Origin: Metaphire vulgaris
Taxonomy: Eukaryota > Annelida > Clitellata > Crassiclitellata > Megascolecidae
Length of the DNA stretch: 64,000 nucleotides
Direction: 5' to 3'
Assembly (NCBI GenBank): GCA_018105865.1
Contig: CM030862.1
Coordinates: 2,396,601 to 2,460,600, forward strand
Part shown: piece by piece, positions 21,884-32,795 of the stretch
Numbering within the stretch: position 1 is the stretch's first letter
How the letters are laid out: every line of letters starts with the position of its first letter
Position numbers and translations under genes: made by a program
The notes under the pieces: generated by a model
Databases searched by the model: none
The model's input: the letters and a program-made list of their open reading frames with translations, nothing else
Told to the model about the DNA's origin: nothing

Positions 21884-23297
21884 TGTGGAGAATTTGTGCA
21901 GTTTGTATGATTATTGTAATGAACAGTTGAATGATGTTTTACATTATCGGCTTTAGCATGGCTACGAGATTTTACGTTTAATAACGCTGCATATCTACTG
22001 AATATAATGTGACACGTAGGCAAAGAATATCTTTACCATTACGGTTTTGAAATGTTCCGTTTTGATACTAAACCATACTTTTGCCCAATTCTGATCGGAA
22101 TTATTGAGTCACAATAATTAATTCTGTAAGCGTAGCGTAAAACTAGAATTTTAGGACGATTATTAGTTAAGTTTGAAGCAGTTTTGTACGACGCTGATTC
22201 TTGCGTCTGCGCCCATAGGCTCCATGTTAAAATTTTAGGCCTATTCGACGGCGCATATCTCCTAATTATAGGCGCTATAGAAGTCCGGTTTAGTTTCGGT
22301 TGAAGCTTATTATTTAGTGCATCGATAGGTATAATTGGTATAATTGATTGAAGTATAAATTAATAGTTAGGAACCTTGGAAGTTAGCATGGAAAGAATAG
22401 GAGAAGTAACGTAGGTTATTATTGGTTGAGGAAGCCTAATCGTTTCACTATGTGGATTCTGATTGGTTGAACGTCCCCTTCCTCCGGCTCTCCTTTCAGA
22501 AAACTATATAAACGCGAGAGCGCACCGTGTTAACCGGTCCGATACTGGGCTCCTGCTGCGACAGCACATACTCCTAGAACATTACGGTTATTGGAGCCTT
22601 GTAGCATCGTAGTAGCCTTTCTTAAGCTATCTGGTTTGGTTGTAGACGACATTACGGTTGCTGCAACTTGACTAGTGGCTTGCTAGGATGAGTTGGAGAG
22701 ATCCGAAACTGGGGCTCTTCAATGACTCTTGGCCATAGCGAAATTACTTTTGCCGTAGAATTTATTCTGCGTTCGGCTGTCTTGAATATGTGTTAGGATT
22801 GAATAATGCACTGTTGATATAATGCGTAGTTGATGTAAGATTGTAGCATTATTTAATGGCTGTGACATTAAAATTTTAGCATTGCTAGATTTTGGTTTAG
22901 ATAAGATTTAGCCTGTATTGTTAATTGTATGAATAAGTGAACTCTAGTAGCTTTGATTGTAGTTCGCTGCTCATATGAATAAGGAAGAAGAATGTTTATT
23001 CTGCTGTGTGTAATTAAGTTATAGTGACAATTAACTAGCGACCTTTAATGGCAGTGAAGAATGCTCATTGTTAATTGAAGATATATGTGATGATATGTTG
23101 CTGGAATGTTTCATATTAGTTACTTGTGATTGCATAATTGTTCGATGTTGTTGTTGAGGTTTATGTTTTAATCAAGAATAGAAAAATCATATGTGTTGTC
23201 TTCTCACAAGCAAGGCCACGCCAGAACCGGGTGGGGACCTAGTTTGCGACAGCCTAAATTCTAAGTAACTCCCCTGGGGTTTTGGAATTTCGCTACA
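21884..23297 (+). mobile_element. Solo LTR, about 1.4 kb
   Basis: Begins TGTGGAG and ends CGCTACA (TG...CA), flanked by GTCT on both sides. It splits a CR1-type LINE tail whose two halves are recognisable on either side. A promoter-like TATATAA at 22505 precedes GC-rich sequence. No internal retroviral genes are present. Strand is inferred from the TATA box. Superfamily (Gypsy or BEL) cannot be told from the LTR alone. Confidence 0.82.
22505..22511 (+). promoter_or_regulatory. TATA box in the solo LTR
   Basis: ACTATATAAACGCGAG, with a GC-rich start region about 25-35 bp downstream. This fits the promoter of an LTR retrotransposon. Confidence 0.6.
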
Positions 23298-23612
23298 GTC
23301 TGCCCTGTGTGAAAACCACTATGTTCCACCCATCCATTCAGTCACAAATGCATAAAGACAGACAGATGAGATGGTGACTCCTATTAGCTAAGGTTGTAAA
23401 GAAGGAATAAGGGTGCACATCGACAATTTTCGGGTCAAATAATATTAACGAGCAAAAAAGGTCGTCGTGTCAAGAACTTTGACCTTTCACACATTCTCTT
23501 CCATCATACTACCTAGCCCCAGGCTTGTCCATGGGACAGATTTTTCTGTCCCATTCCCATCCCATAGCAATTTAGCCTGTCCCATTCAATCCCGTTGTCG
23601 CATGAGATTCCC

Positions 23613-23614
<2 letters not shown>

Positions 23615-23690
<76 letters not shown>
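23615..23690. repeat. (TA)n microsatellite
   Basis: Near-perfect TA repeat inside the outer hAT element. Confidence 0.97.
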
Positions 23691-23695
<5 letters not shown>

Positions 23696-24280
23696 TATGA
23701 AATATTAATCATGTGTAATACAGTTCGAATGAAATTATGAAATTTATGAAAGTTTAGGTTTAATGTCTACCAAATAGGACTATGTGTACAACCAGACACA
23801 TAAAACGACAGAACACAGACAACTTCTTGCATTCCGGTTTCATCTTCCCATTAAACTTCTTGACAACAATGCGAACCACCTTATTAACTCTATTAACTTT
23901 TATGCCCCACCACAAAATATAGATGTAAATATTATGAATATATGCAGATAAAAGGGTAACAAGTTTCAAAAAGGTAAAAAGTTAAAAAAAGAGTAGATAT
24001 GTACTGTTAGTCCCATGAAATTGGACGGAACAGTGCTGTCCCATCCCATCCCATTGGGACGAATTCCACTGGTCAACAAATTTTATGCAAGTTTTTGTTT
24101 CCTCTACAAATTTTGGTTGAAACTAGTAGATTTTGACTTGCTGAACACAAATATGTAATTAGAATTTCTGTATCACGTAAGGTTTTTAAGAAATCGACAA
24201 TTTAGCATTCAGTATTGTAACGTCTTCTGCAACATAATCCTACAGAAGGATCTAGGCAATAATGACAAGACATGAGAAAA

Positions 24281-26023
24281 TTAGAAATGTTTTGCTGTAG
24301 ATTTTCGTTTGTAGTCACTGTCCTGTGCTTCACGTATCAGTGACCAACAGTAGTCTCCGAGCATAGACGGACTCCACTTTCCCTGGTAGCGTTTCTCGAT
24401 GCTGGCAATGTCTTTGTGAAATCTTTCACCATGTTCATCACTGACGGCGCCGAGATTGTCCGGGAAGAAGTCCAAGTGAGAATGAAGGAAGTGTATCTTC
24501 AGTGACATGTTGCATTTCATTGCCTTGTAAGCTTGTAGCAGATTTCCAACTTGTTCAACATAGTTTGGCGCCTTGTAGTTGCCCAGAAAGTTAGCAACAA
24601 CATCCCTGAAGGCTGTCCAGGCAACATGCTCGGCACCCTGCAGAAGGCCCTCAAAGTGACTGTCCCTGAGCATGTCTCGAATCTGTGGGCCAACAAAAAC
24701 GCCTTCTTTTATTTTAGCATCACTGGTGCGTGGAAACCTCTGTCGAAAGTATGTAAAGGCTTCACTTTCTTTGTTCATTGCTTTGACAAAGTTTTTCATT
24801 AACCCAAGTTTGATGTGCAAAGGTGAGAGATAAATGTTCTTCGGATCAACAAGAGGATCATGTTTAACGTTCTTCTGTCCTGGAACCAAGTCCCTGTGAG
24901 GTGGCCAGACCTCTCTCACATAATGTGAATCTCTAGCTCGGATGTCCCACTCGCAAAGAAAGCAGCAGTACTTGGTGTAGCCTAGCTGCAGACCGAGTAG
25001 AATTGCAACAACTCAGATCTCCACATATATTCCAGTTGTATCTCGAGTATTCTATGTGTTTCAATAGCAGCTGCATGTTCTCATATGTTTCCTTCATGTA
25101 AGCAGCATGTCCAATGGGTACTGATTTAATCAGTACTACTGAAGGGTATGAATTGCCATTGTGCAGCAAAACAGCCTTTAAACTTAACAGCGAAGAGTCA
25201 ACAAAAAGTCGCCATTCGGATGGATTGTGCTTACAGCCGAAAGCAATCCATCAATGTCAATGCAAAAAGCAAGACTGTCAATTTTTTTGAAGAATCGAGT
25301 CGAGTCTTCATGCCGTTTACGAAATACTGAAATTTTTGTACCTGGAGAGAGCAGATTCCATCCTTGCAACCTAGATCCAAGCAATTCTGCTTGATTTTTT
25401 GACAAATCTAAGTCTCTGACCAGATCATTGAGCTCTGCCTGAGAAATCAAATGAGGATTGTTGGATGTCGATGGCTCAAACTCTGGGTCTTCCGTAGCTG
25501 AATCATCAACTATCTGCAGCATTTCATCTGTCTCTGCATGCTCGTCCTCGTCCTCCAGTGTCCAAAACTCGAAGGGGGGTTGGAACAGGAAGACTCTCGT
25601 CGTGTGGAACTGGTCTCATTGCCGAGGCAAGGTTAGGATACTCAATAGACTTCCTATTCTTTGAAGAAATCCTGTAACATTCGTCATGCAGAAATAGCAA
25701 TCCGTTACATGATTATTCTGCTCCCACCATATCATTGGTATGGCGAATGGCATGGATGGACGCTTACCTGCAAGCCAAGCTCGCAGACTGGTAGCACAAG
25801 ATGAACAACATATATGAGGTGCCCATACTTTGTCCTGGTCGCCAATTTTGCATCCAAAGTATAACTCATATCCTTTCTTTATGATTGCTGTCATACTCCG
25901 CTTCTGTGATTTCAACGTAAACTCTCCACAGATGTAGCAGAACGTGTCACTGCTATTGCGACATCGACGCGACATTTCAGCAGTGATGTTAATCCTTGTC
26001 CTGGTCCTTGTCCTTAAGGACTC
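24281..26023 (-). pseudogene. Transposon protein, zinc-finger type, broken into four frames
   Basis: Minus-strand pieces in order: 26023-25616 starting MSRRCRNSSDTFCYICGEF with DQDKVWAPHICCSSC and DCYFC (a cysteine-rich N terminus); 25522-25184; 25169-24933; 24919-24281 with SPLHIKLGLMKNFVKAMN, KEGVFVGPQIRDMLRDSHF, SLKIHFLHSHLDFFPDNLG and DEHGERFHKDI. These motifs are shared by a family of repeated proteins scattered through invertebrate genomes. Its role as the CMC-like element's transposase is inferred from position between the TIRs. Frameshifts or introns separate the pieces, and the hAT insertion lies just upstream of the first methionine. Confidence 0.75.
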
Positions 26024-26479
26024 CTTAAGGACCAATTTGAAGTCCTTGTCCTTGTCCTCGTCCTTGGGGAGTCAGTCCTCGTCCTTATCCTCGTCCTTGG
26101 GGGTTCGGGCCTCGTCCTTATCCTCGTCCTTGCAGATCGGTCCTTGTCCTGGTCCTTGTAACTTAGTCCTTGAAAAGTCCTTATAAGGACCAAATTACTT
26201 GTATACCATTTTCAATTGTACTGATAATTATGTTCCAAGGTAAGAGTAGTATGTGGATTTATATTTAGGCTACATACTTGCTTTGAGTTACTCTAAAATG
26301 TTTAGTCATTGCTTCCTTTATAATACCAGTTGAGGAGTTGATTCTTTAGCAGAATTCTTTGTTGCCCAATGCCCAGCGACGTCGGCTCCAGTTGAACGAG
26401 TGTTTTCGCAAAGTGGTTTCATATATAATTAGACCTCACCATGTGTGCATGACTGATCAGCTGCTGGAAACACTTGTTC

Positions 26480-26527
<48 letters not shown>

Positions 26528-26926
26528 ACTTGACAATTTCTTAAAGCGCAGTAACATAGCTAGGTGGCTAAAGTCAAAGGCGCATATGAAATGCAGCATT
26601 GCTGTTGACTACATTATGTTTTACAACATTCTTTTTTTCCTTTTCTAATTTCGTGATTCGAATTGAAATTGTTTGTTTTTTTTCCTTTCTGACTTTTTGT
26701 CTGACAGAAGTTGGTCCTTGTCCTTGATCCTTGTCCTTGGGGTCAGTCCTTGTGGTCCTTGTGCTTGCGGGGTAAGTCCTCGTCCTTGTCCTCGTCCTTG
26801 GAGGGTCGGTCCTCGCCCTTATCCTCGTCCTTTGGGGTTCAGTCCTTGTCTTTATCCTCGTCCTTGGGGGGTTGGTCCTTGTCCTTATCCTCGTCCTCGG
26901 TGGGTCGGTCCTTGTTAACATCACTG
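25981..26926 (+). mobile_element. hAT element with CCTTGTCC words (innermost of the nest)
   Basis: Ends CAGTGATGTTAA / TTAACATCACTG, flanked by a perfect 8-bp duplication CATTTCAG. Arrays of GTCCTTGTCCTCGTCC-type words fill 25990-26190 and 26705-26915 in the same orientation. 946 bp. Confidence 0.95.
26355..26490 (+). pseudogene. hAT transposase C-terminal dimerisation remnant
   Basis: Across frames the sequence reads CPATSAPVERVFSQSGF and then DQLLETLVHL, the hallmark of the hAT dimerisation domain (A.SAP.ERVFS..G........L....L..L). Only this end of the gene remains. Confidence 0.88.
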
Positions 26927-27499
26927 CATTTCAGAAACTTTAATTAAATTAGTTAATATATTCAATTCCCAGCCTTTAACTAAACAGCTATATCTCATCA
27001 AATAGAAAGACTGCAGCTGCTTCCTAGTACTGCTTGGTATTTATATAGGACTGCGTAACCATAGCAACAATACATGCTAGGCATGTAGTCTTGAAGACAG
27101 GTTTGGGCGCGTCTGGGCATGTCTGGACATGCCTAATTATACTAATTTTCAAAATCCATGTAGTTAAGTGAGCCAGCAGTGCATATTACAGCTGTTATGG
27201 CGGTCACATAAGATTCTTGCCTAACCTGAATACCCATAACTCAGATAACTCCCGAAAACCACGATTTTAAAATTCTTATAATTTTAAAATTTAAAATCAG
27301 CTTTTTCTCAAAAAACTTACGTGATAGGAAAATTTCAAAATTATTCCTGTAATCAGCATGACAAAATCTACCTGGAACACCAGAAATTGCACAGGAAACA
27401 AAAACCTTGTTGACCAGTGTTCCATGGGATTCCCATGAGACCCATGAGTCCCATGGACAAGCCTGCCTAGCCTTCACTCCTCAAAAATCTCAGCAATTA

Positions 27500-27575
27500 T
27501 GCGCACATCTCACGACCGGTCCAAGCCGGAATAGGGGGGGAATCGGACTCCCTTTCCGTGTCTACGCCAATGACG
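27500..27575. repeat. ATCTCACGACCGGTCC motif copy near an exon
   Basis: CACATCTCACGACCGGTCCA lies 65 bp downstream of the juxtamembrane exon's donor, followed by GTGTCTACGCCAATG. Related words occur at 10905, 14806 and 39708. Confidence 0.55.
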
Positions 27576-27581
27576 ACTAAC

Positions 27582-27669
27582 CGATTTTCCTTCGAAATTC
27601 GTCAACACTTCGTCACAATTAACAATCCACGATATAATTGCGTTGATCTCCGCTTGAGCTTTCGACTGT
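27582..27669 (-). CDS. rGC exon: juxtamembrane / start of kinase-homology region
   Basis: 88 bp, acceptor ACCAAAG, donor GTTAGT, phase 2 to 0. Encodes QSKAQAEINAIISWIVNCDEV, matching the E..L....W.I..DE pattern just inside the membrane in receptor guanylate cyclases. The short length suggests that part of the glycine-loop region may be in an unrecognised exon between here and 21474, although the phases join directly. Confidence 0.82.
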
Positions 27670-27919
27670 CTTTGGTTTAAATGTTTCGGGGGAAAAACAA
27701 AAAAAAAACAAAAATTAAAAATCAGCAACGAATATATTCACCCAGTTCTTAAGAAACTGACAATGTCAGTATTTTCTATATTCTTTGGATCATAAATATC
27801 TTAACGTCTACTGAAATTCGTCCGACTCAATTTCTGTTTAGCAAAAATAAAATAACACAACGCATTATTCGCGCTAATTTGTGTCTGCAAACCTAATTCA
27901 TATATGTGCAAATAAGACT

Positions 27920-28490
27920 ACATTGTCTTGTCTTGAACTGTCTTTTCTCCGAAGATTGGCTGCACTGTGGACTGTCTTCTTCCAAGGGTTACGATCTTCT
28001 GCCGCTCTTGTCGCCTGCTCTACAGTGAGTCCTGTCCATTATTTGACGTTGTCCTTCCCACTTTTTCTTGGTCTACCCTTTTTCGTGATCCTAGCATTGT
28101 GCCTTATATTATTCCTTTCTCTAGGTATTCCAGTTTATTTCGCACAATATGTTCCTAGTAATTCAGTTTTCTTTTCTTTACTGTTTCCAGTACGATTGTT
28201 TGCACCACTGCTTTATCCAATACCCATTGATTCGTTTTCTTTGCTTTCCAAGAAGCTCTCATTTGTCTTAGGCCTTTCACATTTTAAATGCCTGTATGCG
28301 CTGTTCATCTTCTTTCATTATTGTCCAGCCTTCGCAGCCGTATGTAGCGACCGGCCACACCACTCTATAGGTGTTGTAGAACATTAGACTTATATCACAC
28401 TTGTATAAGTTGTATATATTCAACTCAAGATCCATCTTTTCTGAATGAATGAGGTTTATTATCTCCAAAAGAACGATGAGCAAGTAGCCT
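27920..28490 (-). mobile_element. RTE-like LINE 3' part (decayed)
   Basis: Minus strand reads MFYNTYRVVWPVATYGCEGW then TIMKEDEQRIQAFKM, the TLLYGCE.WTL.K.DE.R..AFEM region. Stops and frameshifts follow. Confidence 0.88.
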
Positions 28491-28504
28491 ATTTAACAAT
28501 TAAG

Positions 28505-28650
28505 TAAGTAAGTAAAATCTCGTGGATTTCTATAGGCGCCTTGGAAAGCAGCACAATGTACAATGAATAGTGAATAATAGCAATTACAATAATTGAGGTC
28601 AATTCTTATGTCTTATCCACTCTGGGCTGTCAGCCTTTTACGCTCAGCTC
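28505..28650 (-). mobile_element. LINE/SINE 3' end with GGCGCCTATAGAAATCC tail
   Basis: AAATCTCGTGGATTTCTATA and GCGCCTTGGAAAGCAGCAC recur at 58885-58940. Read on the minus strand, both end in TAGAAATCCACRAGATTTTAC followed by TTACT-type repeats. Confidence 0.7.
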
Positions 28651-28703
28651 TCTGTCTCTCTATCTCATAAATCTGTAATTGCTGAAGTAAAATAATAGCT
28701 TAC

Positions 28704-28785
28704 TTGTAGTAACAGAAATACCAAATGGGAATGATTGCACACAGGAGAAGAACGGCCACAACGCAAGCCATGCCGATTTGAAACC
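28704..28785 (-). CDS. rGC exon: transmembrane helix
   Basis: 82 bp, acceptor TTTTTTCAG, donor GTAAGC, phase 1 to 2. Encodes GFQIGMACVVAVLLLCAI and then IPIWYFCYY, one hydrophobic helix of about 20 residues followed by a stop-transfer region that continues into a basic residue completed across the intron. Position after the cysteine hinge and before the kinase-homology exons fits the receptor architecture. Confidence 0.93.
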
Positions 28786-29399
28786 CTGAAAAAAAGACGA
28801 AAACATCCGAGTCAGTGAAACTTCGCAAATGATGAATCTTAACCCAGAACTTCTTAATAATTTTCAGAAACCGATTTTTCCTACGTGTACACGGTAAAGT
28901 CGGTTCACGCTGGGATTTTTTGTGGAGGGTGACCAAATTCGGAGCCTAATCCATTCAGAGGTCAATCAGTATGACTACCGGTACTCAGGACCTGTATAAT
29001 TGAAACAATAATGTATGAAGAAATGCGTTAACCAAAGTTAATTTGTCTTTACAAGGGCCGCCAATTTTTCTGACAAAACTGCCCGGGTACCCGTCCAAAT
29101 TTTGCAGGGTACTTGGATACCCAAATTAGCAAAATCTCCACTGTGGCCTCTTATCTCTGCACCCACCTAAATAACCATACTCTCCCTCCGGGCTCTACTC
29201 GACCGTTATGTCACACATCTTCTCCGGTCCCGACAACTAATGATTCTATCAGGGATGTATGCGGTGAGTGTGAGGTATGAGGGTGTGAGTGTGACATAAT
29301 GGCGTCAACTCCTCCTCCGGTCCATATAACTAATGATAGAATCATTAATTTCAGTGACCAGAGGGAAAGTTTTACATAAAGGTCATGTTTCACGATGAC

Positions 29400-29485
29400 C
29401 TGGGAAAATGTAGCTTTTTGACTGTAAAGCGCTTTGTCGTTGGCCTTCGTCATGTTTACAGCGCTCTATAAATTGTCATGTATAG
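29400..29485 (+). mobile_element. LINE 3' tail (GCGCTCTATAAATTGTC)
   Basis: AAAGCGCTTTGTCGTTGGCC and GCGCTCTATAAATTGTCATG match the tail grammar at 5362-5464 and 36990-37030. Confidence 0.6.
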
Positions 29486-29523
29486 AATAGAATAGACCTA
29501 TATTTAATTTTACTGCTCGGGTG

Positions 29524-29841
29524 CAGTTGCGTTATTTCACACTTTTCTTGGGGGGGCGAGAAAATTTGTTTTTCAATTTTTCAATTTTTTGCAATTTTTG
29601 CGATTTTTCGACCTGACGAGTGTTTGAGTTTCCAAAAAAGTTGACGACCTTTTTTTTGCTTGTCAGTCCTTTTTACGATTAGTTACTTCAGATTTTGCTC
29701 GACATCAAGCACATAACACAAACATGCCCCCCAATTCCAAATGACGTCCCTGTTTTTTGCACATTAATACATTAGAAATTAATATTTTCATTTCCTTGGG
29801 GGGGGCGTGCTCCCCCCAGCCTTCCCCAAATGACGCCTCTG
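29524..29841 (+). mobile_element. hAT MITE with perfect 8-bp duplication
   Basis: Left end CAGTTGCGTTATTT, right end AAATGACGCCTCTG, flanked by CTCGGGTG on both sides. 318 bp, with C-rich and G-rich runs and a reversed TGACAAGCAAAAAAAAGGTC word at about 29640-29668. Confidence 0.93.
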
Positions 29842-29919
29842 CTCGGGTGATAGGACTTCAACGGGTACCCGGACCCCAGGTGGGTACCCGTTGACTCCCT
29901 TGTGTTTACCGTTAATTTA

Positions 29920-30213
29920 GTTAGGACATACGAAATAATTCTTGCAAGCTACGCTGAAAATTTGGTACTTGAGGGTCAGACCGCGGACACACTCCCGGTA
30001 TGGTTGCTCAAGGAGGTCATCGACGTGCTGGCCCCATTCCTCATGACGCTTTTCTCCATTTCCTTGAGGACTGGAGAATTCCCTTCGACCTGTAGGCACA
30101 CGGCAGTTCTTCCGCATTTTAAGCGCCCTGGTTCTGACTCAAACGAAATGTTCAAATATTGCCCAATATTCAACCTTCCCTTCCTTTCCAAAGCGCTTGA
30201 GAGGGCTGTAAAT
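29920..30213 (+). mobile_element. L2/CR1-type LINE fragment, left half
   Basis: Encodes WLLKEVIDVLAPFLMTLFS, TGEFPST and PFLSKALERAVN, closely related to the reverse transcriptase of the LINE at 33110-37048 (WLLKESIGVLAPFLRTLMS, PFLSKLLERIVN). It is cut by the transposon at 30214. Confidence 0.92.
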
Positions 30214-31460
30214 CAGAGTTGTCCAAGATTTGGGGTAACCCATGGGTTGGGTTCAGTTTGTGAAAAAATGAATGGGCTGAGTATAGTGACTCTGTACCTG
30301 CTAACTACGTTAAATATAGATTTTCTGTTTACTACTTTGATGATAAGTCGTAGATTAATTATTGTATTATGCCAAATGATAACGCCATGTATGTTAGCCT
30401 AGATTTCACCGTAGGCAACGCATTCAATAGTGTGTAGGTCTAAACACCGGACGATGGCAATTCAGACTGATCACGTGGACGGTTGTTGACTTGTCTGAAC
30501 ACTTTCCTTTTCAGGCCTATAAACCGGCCACGGTCAGTTGACAATAGCTGGGCTTCATTAACCATTAAGCACACTAAACACGTGCTTAGGCCCCACGAGG
30601 GAAGGGGCACAATGATTTTATCTTTTACTTTTTTCAGTCAAATGTTTTGCGATCTTGTTTAATACCATTTCAAATCTAAATGAAGTGGAAGTATAATAAT
30701 AATGTGATTTAAAGTGGTTTAGGAGGCGAAGTAAGCCTGTGTGAAAACCACTATAGTAACTCTCGGCATTCAAAAGCCTAGTTTTCCGAGACAGCCTTTG
30801 AATCTGTTTAGTGTTTCAACTGTCACTCCCACCTCATCCAAACTGTTCCATTTGTCCACAACTCTTGCATAAATTTGTTTTCTTTCTTGGGCCCATCCCC
30901 TGTTTAAACAATTTGCATTTGTGGCCTCTTGTGCTGCTATTGTGTGTCAATGTAAAGAATTGATCACATGGCACATCTACTATCCCAGTTATTATTTTGT
31001 ATGTTTCTATCAAATCCCCCTCTCTCTCTTCTCTTTTCTAATGTTGTCAGTCCACAATATTGAAGTCTTTTTTCATAGCATTTCATATATTTTGATGGTT
31101 TTTGACGTTATAATTCAGCACATTATACACTCGAAAATGGCAATGGCTAGTGCTGTCGAACGTACAGAGTGTTACCGCAGTGAGTCTAAAACTCTAAATA
31201 AACACTTACCACAGTGTATATGTGCTTGAATGAAGCTCATACTGAAAACTTTTGGTTACAAGAAAATTGAATTTTGGGCGTTTATCAGACCTCGGGTTGA
31301 ACACATGTATATTTTAAAAAATGCGATTGACTGTCACATTTTAGTCAGGTCAGGATGGGTTTGGTTGGGTCAGCAGACAAGAATTTCATTTGGGTTGGGT
31401 TGAGAAGTTCACGGGCTGGGTTGGGTGTGAGTTCAGAAAACCAATCCATGGACTACTCTG
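30214..31460. mobile_element. DNA transposon, CAGAGTTGTCCA ends, copy 1
   Basis: Ends CAGAGTTGTCCAAGATTTGG and CCATGGACTACTCTG. Both subterminal zones carry GGGTTGGGT words. It splits the LINE at 29920-31737. Internal sequence aligns with the copy at 47001-47996 (AACTACGTTAAATATAG against AACAACGTTACATA). Contains an extra insert (about 30540-31050) with a minus-strand CR1 tail. No target duplication was readable. Confidence 0.85.
30690..31000 (-). mobile_element. CR1-type LINE 3' end
   Basis: Minus strand encodes ELWTNGTV-type and NSLDEVGVTVETLNRFKGCL-type sequence in broken frames. It ends with the tail CACTTTAAATCACATTATTATTA, homologous to the 3' end at 12640-12830. Confidence 0.7.
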
Positions 31461-31737
31461 CATTCCTATGCAAATGGTTCGATACTTGGCGTCTAACAGC
31501 CTCATGCTCAGGAATCATTCGGCCTACCTACGTGGTCATTCGATGGGAACTGCCTTACTGCGAATATTCAACGACATTGTAAACGCGGTTGCGAATGGCC
31601 AGCTGGCCCTACTCTGCTCACTCGACCTTTCCGCAGCGGCAGACTTCGATAATGTAGGTCATAAATCTCATAATGTAATCATTCGTCGACTAGAACTCCC
31701 CTACGGTATCGAAGGCAAGCAGTGTTATTTCTAGGAT
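31461..31737 (+). mobile_element. L2/CR1-type LINE fragment, right half
   Basis: Broken frames read QESFGLPTWSFDG, FNDIVNAVANGQLALLCSLD and LSAAADFDNV, equivalent to KDQSAYRLGHST...ALLCLLDLSAAFDVVDH in the LINE at 34921-36963. It continues the piece ending at 30213. Confidence 0.88.
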
Positions 31738-32002
31738 TTTGAATTTGGGGGGTGTCGGGAAAATCTGGGAACGTATCCTGGACTATAACACACTGCTATG
31801 TTTTCTTCCGTGTGAAGCGCTACCGTATTGGATATAACGTAATCAATTTTACAGACCTCGTTTGTAGCTAGTTCTACTGTAGAAGGCAGACCTAAAATCA
31901 TCGCGATTCATGCTTGATGCAGACTTTTCACTGTTCAATAATTTGAATTCAAAAAGACAAAAAGAGAGAATATATGGGATCCGTTATAGACATTGATCTT
32001 AC

Positions 32003-32251
32003 CGATCGTCTTATAAAACGGCTCCGGGCAGAACTCGTCGCCGAATCCACAAGGTTCTGGATATCCAGGCGGCACTCCTCTTTTACCTCCAGGCCAAATA
32101 ACTTCATTGAGGATCTGGCGATTTAGTACAAATTTGTCTGATTGATAATTGTAGGTGCCAATAGTTACGAATCTGTCACCCTGAAGGATCTCCACGACTG
32201 ACGTCATTATGCGATCGCCCACGAAATCAGTAATCACCTCACCTGTAACTC
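32003..32251 (-). CDS. rGC exon: C-terminal ectodomain and hinge
   Basis: 249 bp, acceptor ATTGTAG, donor GTAAGA, phase 1 to 1. Encodes GVTGEVITDFVGDR, the conserved G.TG.V.ID..GDR segment, then VIWPGGKRGVPPG and PEPCGFGDEFCP. The last is the membrane-proximal hinge with paired cysteines seen in natriuretic-peptide-type receptors. A decayed hAT starts 39 bp upstream of the acceptor. Confidence 0.95.
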
Positions 32252-32374
32252 CTACAATAGCCAACATTAGTCGCTGAGCAATAAATAATCAGGGCCGTTT
32301 TCAGGTCTTCGTAGGCCTGGGCACTCTCATATTCGTAGGCCCTCCTCAACTTAAACCTCCAAGTTGCCAACTAC

Positions 32375-32795
32375 TCAATCAAATGTGGATGAAACAGTTT
32401 CTAAAGCCAATGCATTAATTATGACGTATCCATGAGATCTGGAAGAGGCATTTGCTGACGAGTTTCTTCTATTTTCACAAATATTTGGTGAGATTAAAAG
32501 TGTGGCTGAAATGCTTAGAGCACAAATAGAGAATAAAATGTAAATATTGCTTTGCGAATCTATAGTGTGCCTTTCAATTTTAGGAACAAGTTGTGAAGTT
32601 TAACGTTCATTTTTCAAACTGAAACTTATAAAAAACTTATCTTCGGTCAACGATGAGATAAACACATCCTCCCTGGCACTACTTTCAATTGAACAGGACT
32701 TGATGTGGGAAATTACATTTGGAAATAACATTCGAGGACGTCATCAGTGACCTTGCTAATGCAAAGAGCCGAAAAGTTTACATATTGTAACACTG
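32375..32795 (+). pseudogene. ZMYM-like hAT transposase remnant
   Basis: Broken frames with ADEFLLFSQIFGEIKSVAEM and LALLSIEQD...ISDLANAKSRK. The last resembles the LS.LSIE......I..FA..KSRK end of ZMYM/TTF-type hAT proteins. Several stops. Confidence 0.7.

Larger units (their letters stand above)
24067..27419 (-). mobile_element. CACTA/Mirage/Chapaev-like DNA transposon
   Basis: TIRs CACTGGTCAACAA at both ends, flanked by TTC on both sides (3 bp). Start CACTG and a short duplication fit the CMC group; the superfamily call is inferred. It carries a broken multi-part minus-strand protein gene (next entries) and is itself split by a hAT at 25981-26926. 3,353 bp including the insert. Confidence 0.75.
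23520..27465. mobile_element. hAT-type element with CCCATGGGA words (outer of a triple nest)
   Basis: Left end CAGGCTTGTCCATGGGACAG, right end CCATGGACAAGCCTG (same sequence inverted). Flanks CCTAGCCC and CCTAGCCT match at 7 of 8 bases. Subterminal CCCAT/ATGGG words lie at 23535-23620, 24025-24060 and 27420-27455. Most of its length is the CMC-like insertion. Confidence 0.9.
29050..29897. mobile_element. hAT-like remnant with GGGTACCCG words
   Basis: GGGTACCCG/GGGTACTTGGATACCC words at 29084-29131 and 29860-29892 bracket a LINE tail (29400-29485) and a complete MITE (29524-29841). The ends of the outer element could not be fixed. Confidence 0.45.

Noticed and set aside
24551..24802. Plus-strand open frames over the transposon protein
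   Set aside because: Reverse-strand shadows of the 24281-24919 coding piece.
25944..26924. Ser/Leu-rich and Arg/Thr-rich repeat proteins on both strands
   Set aside because: Artefact of the CCTTGTCC word arrays of the hAT at 25981-26926; both strands and several frames are open because of the repeat period.
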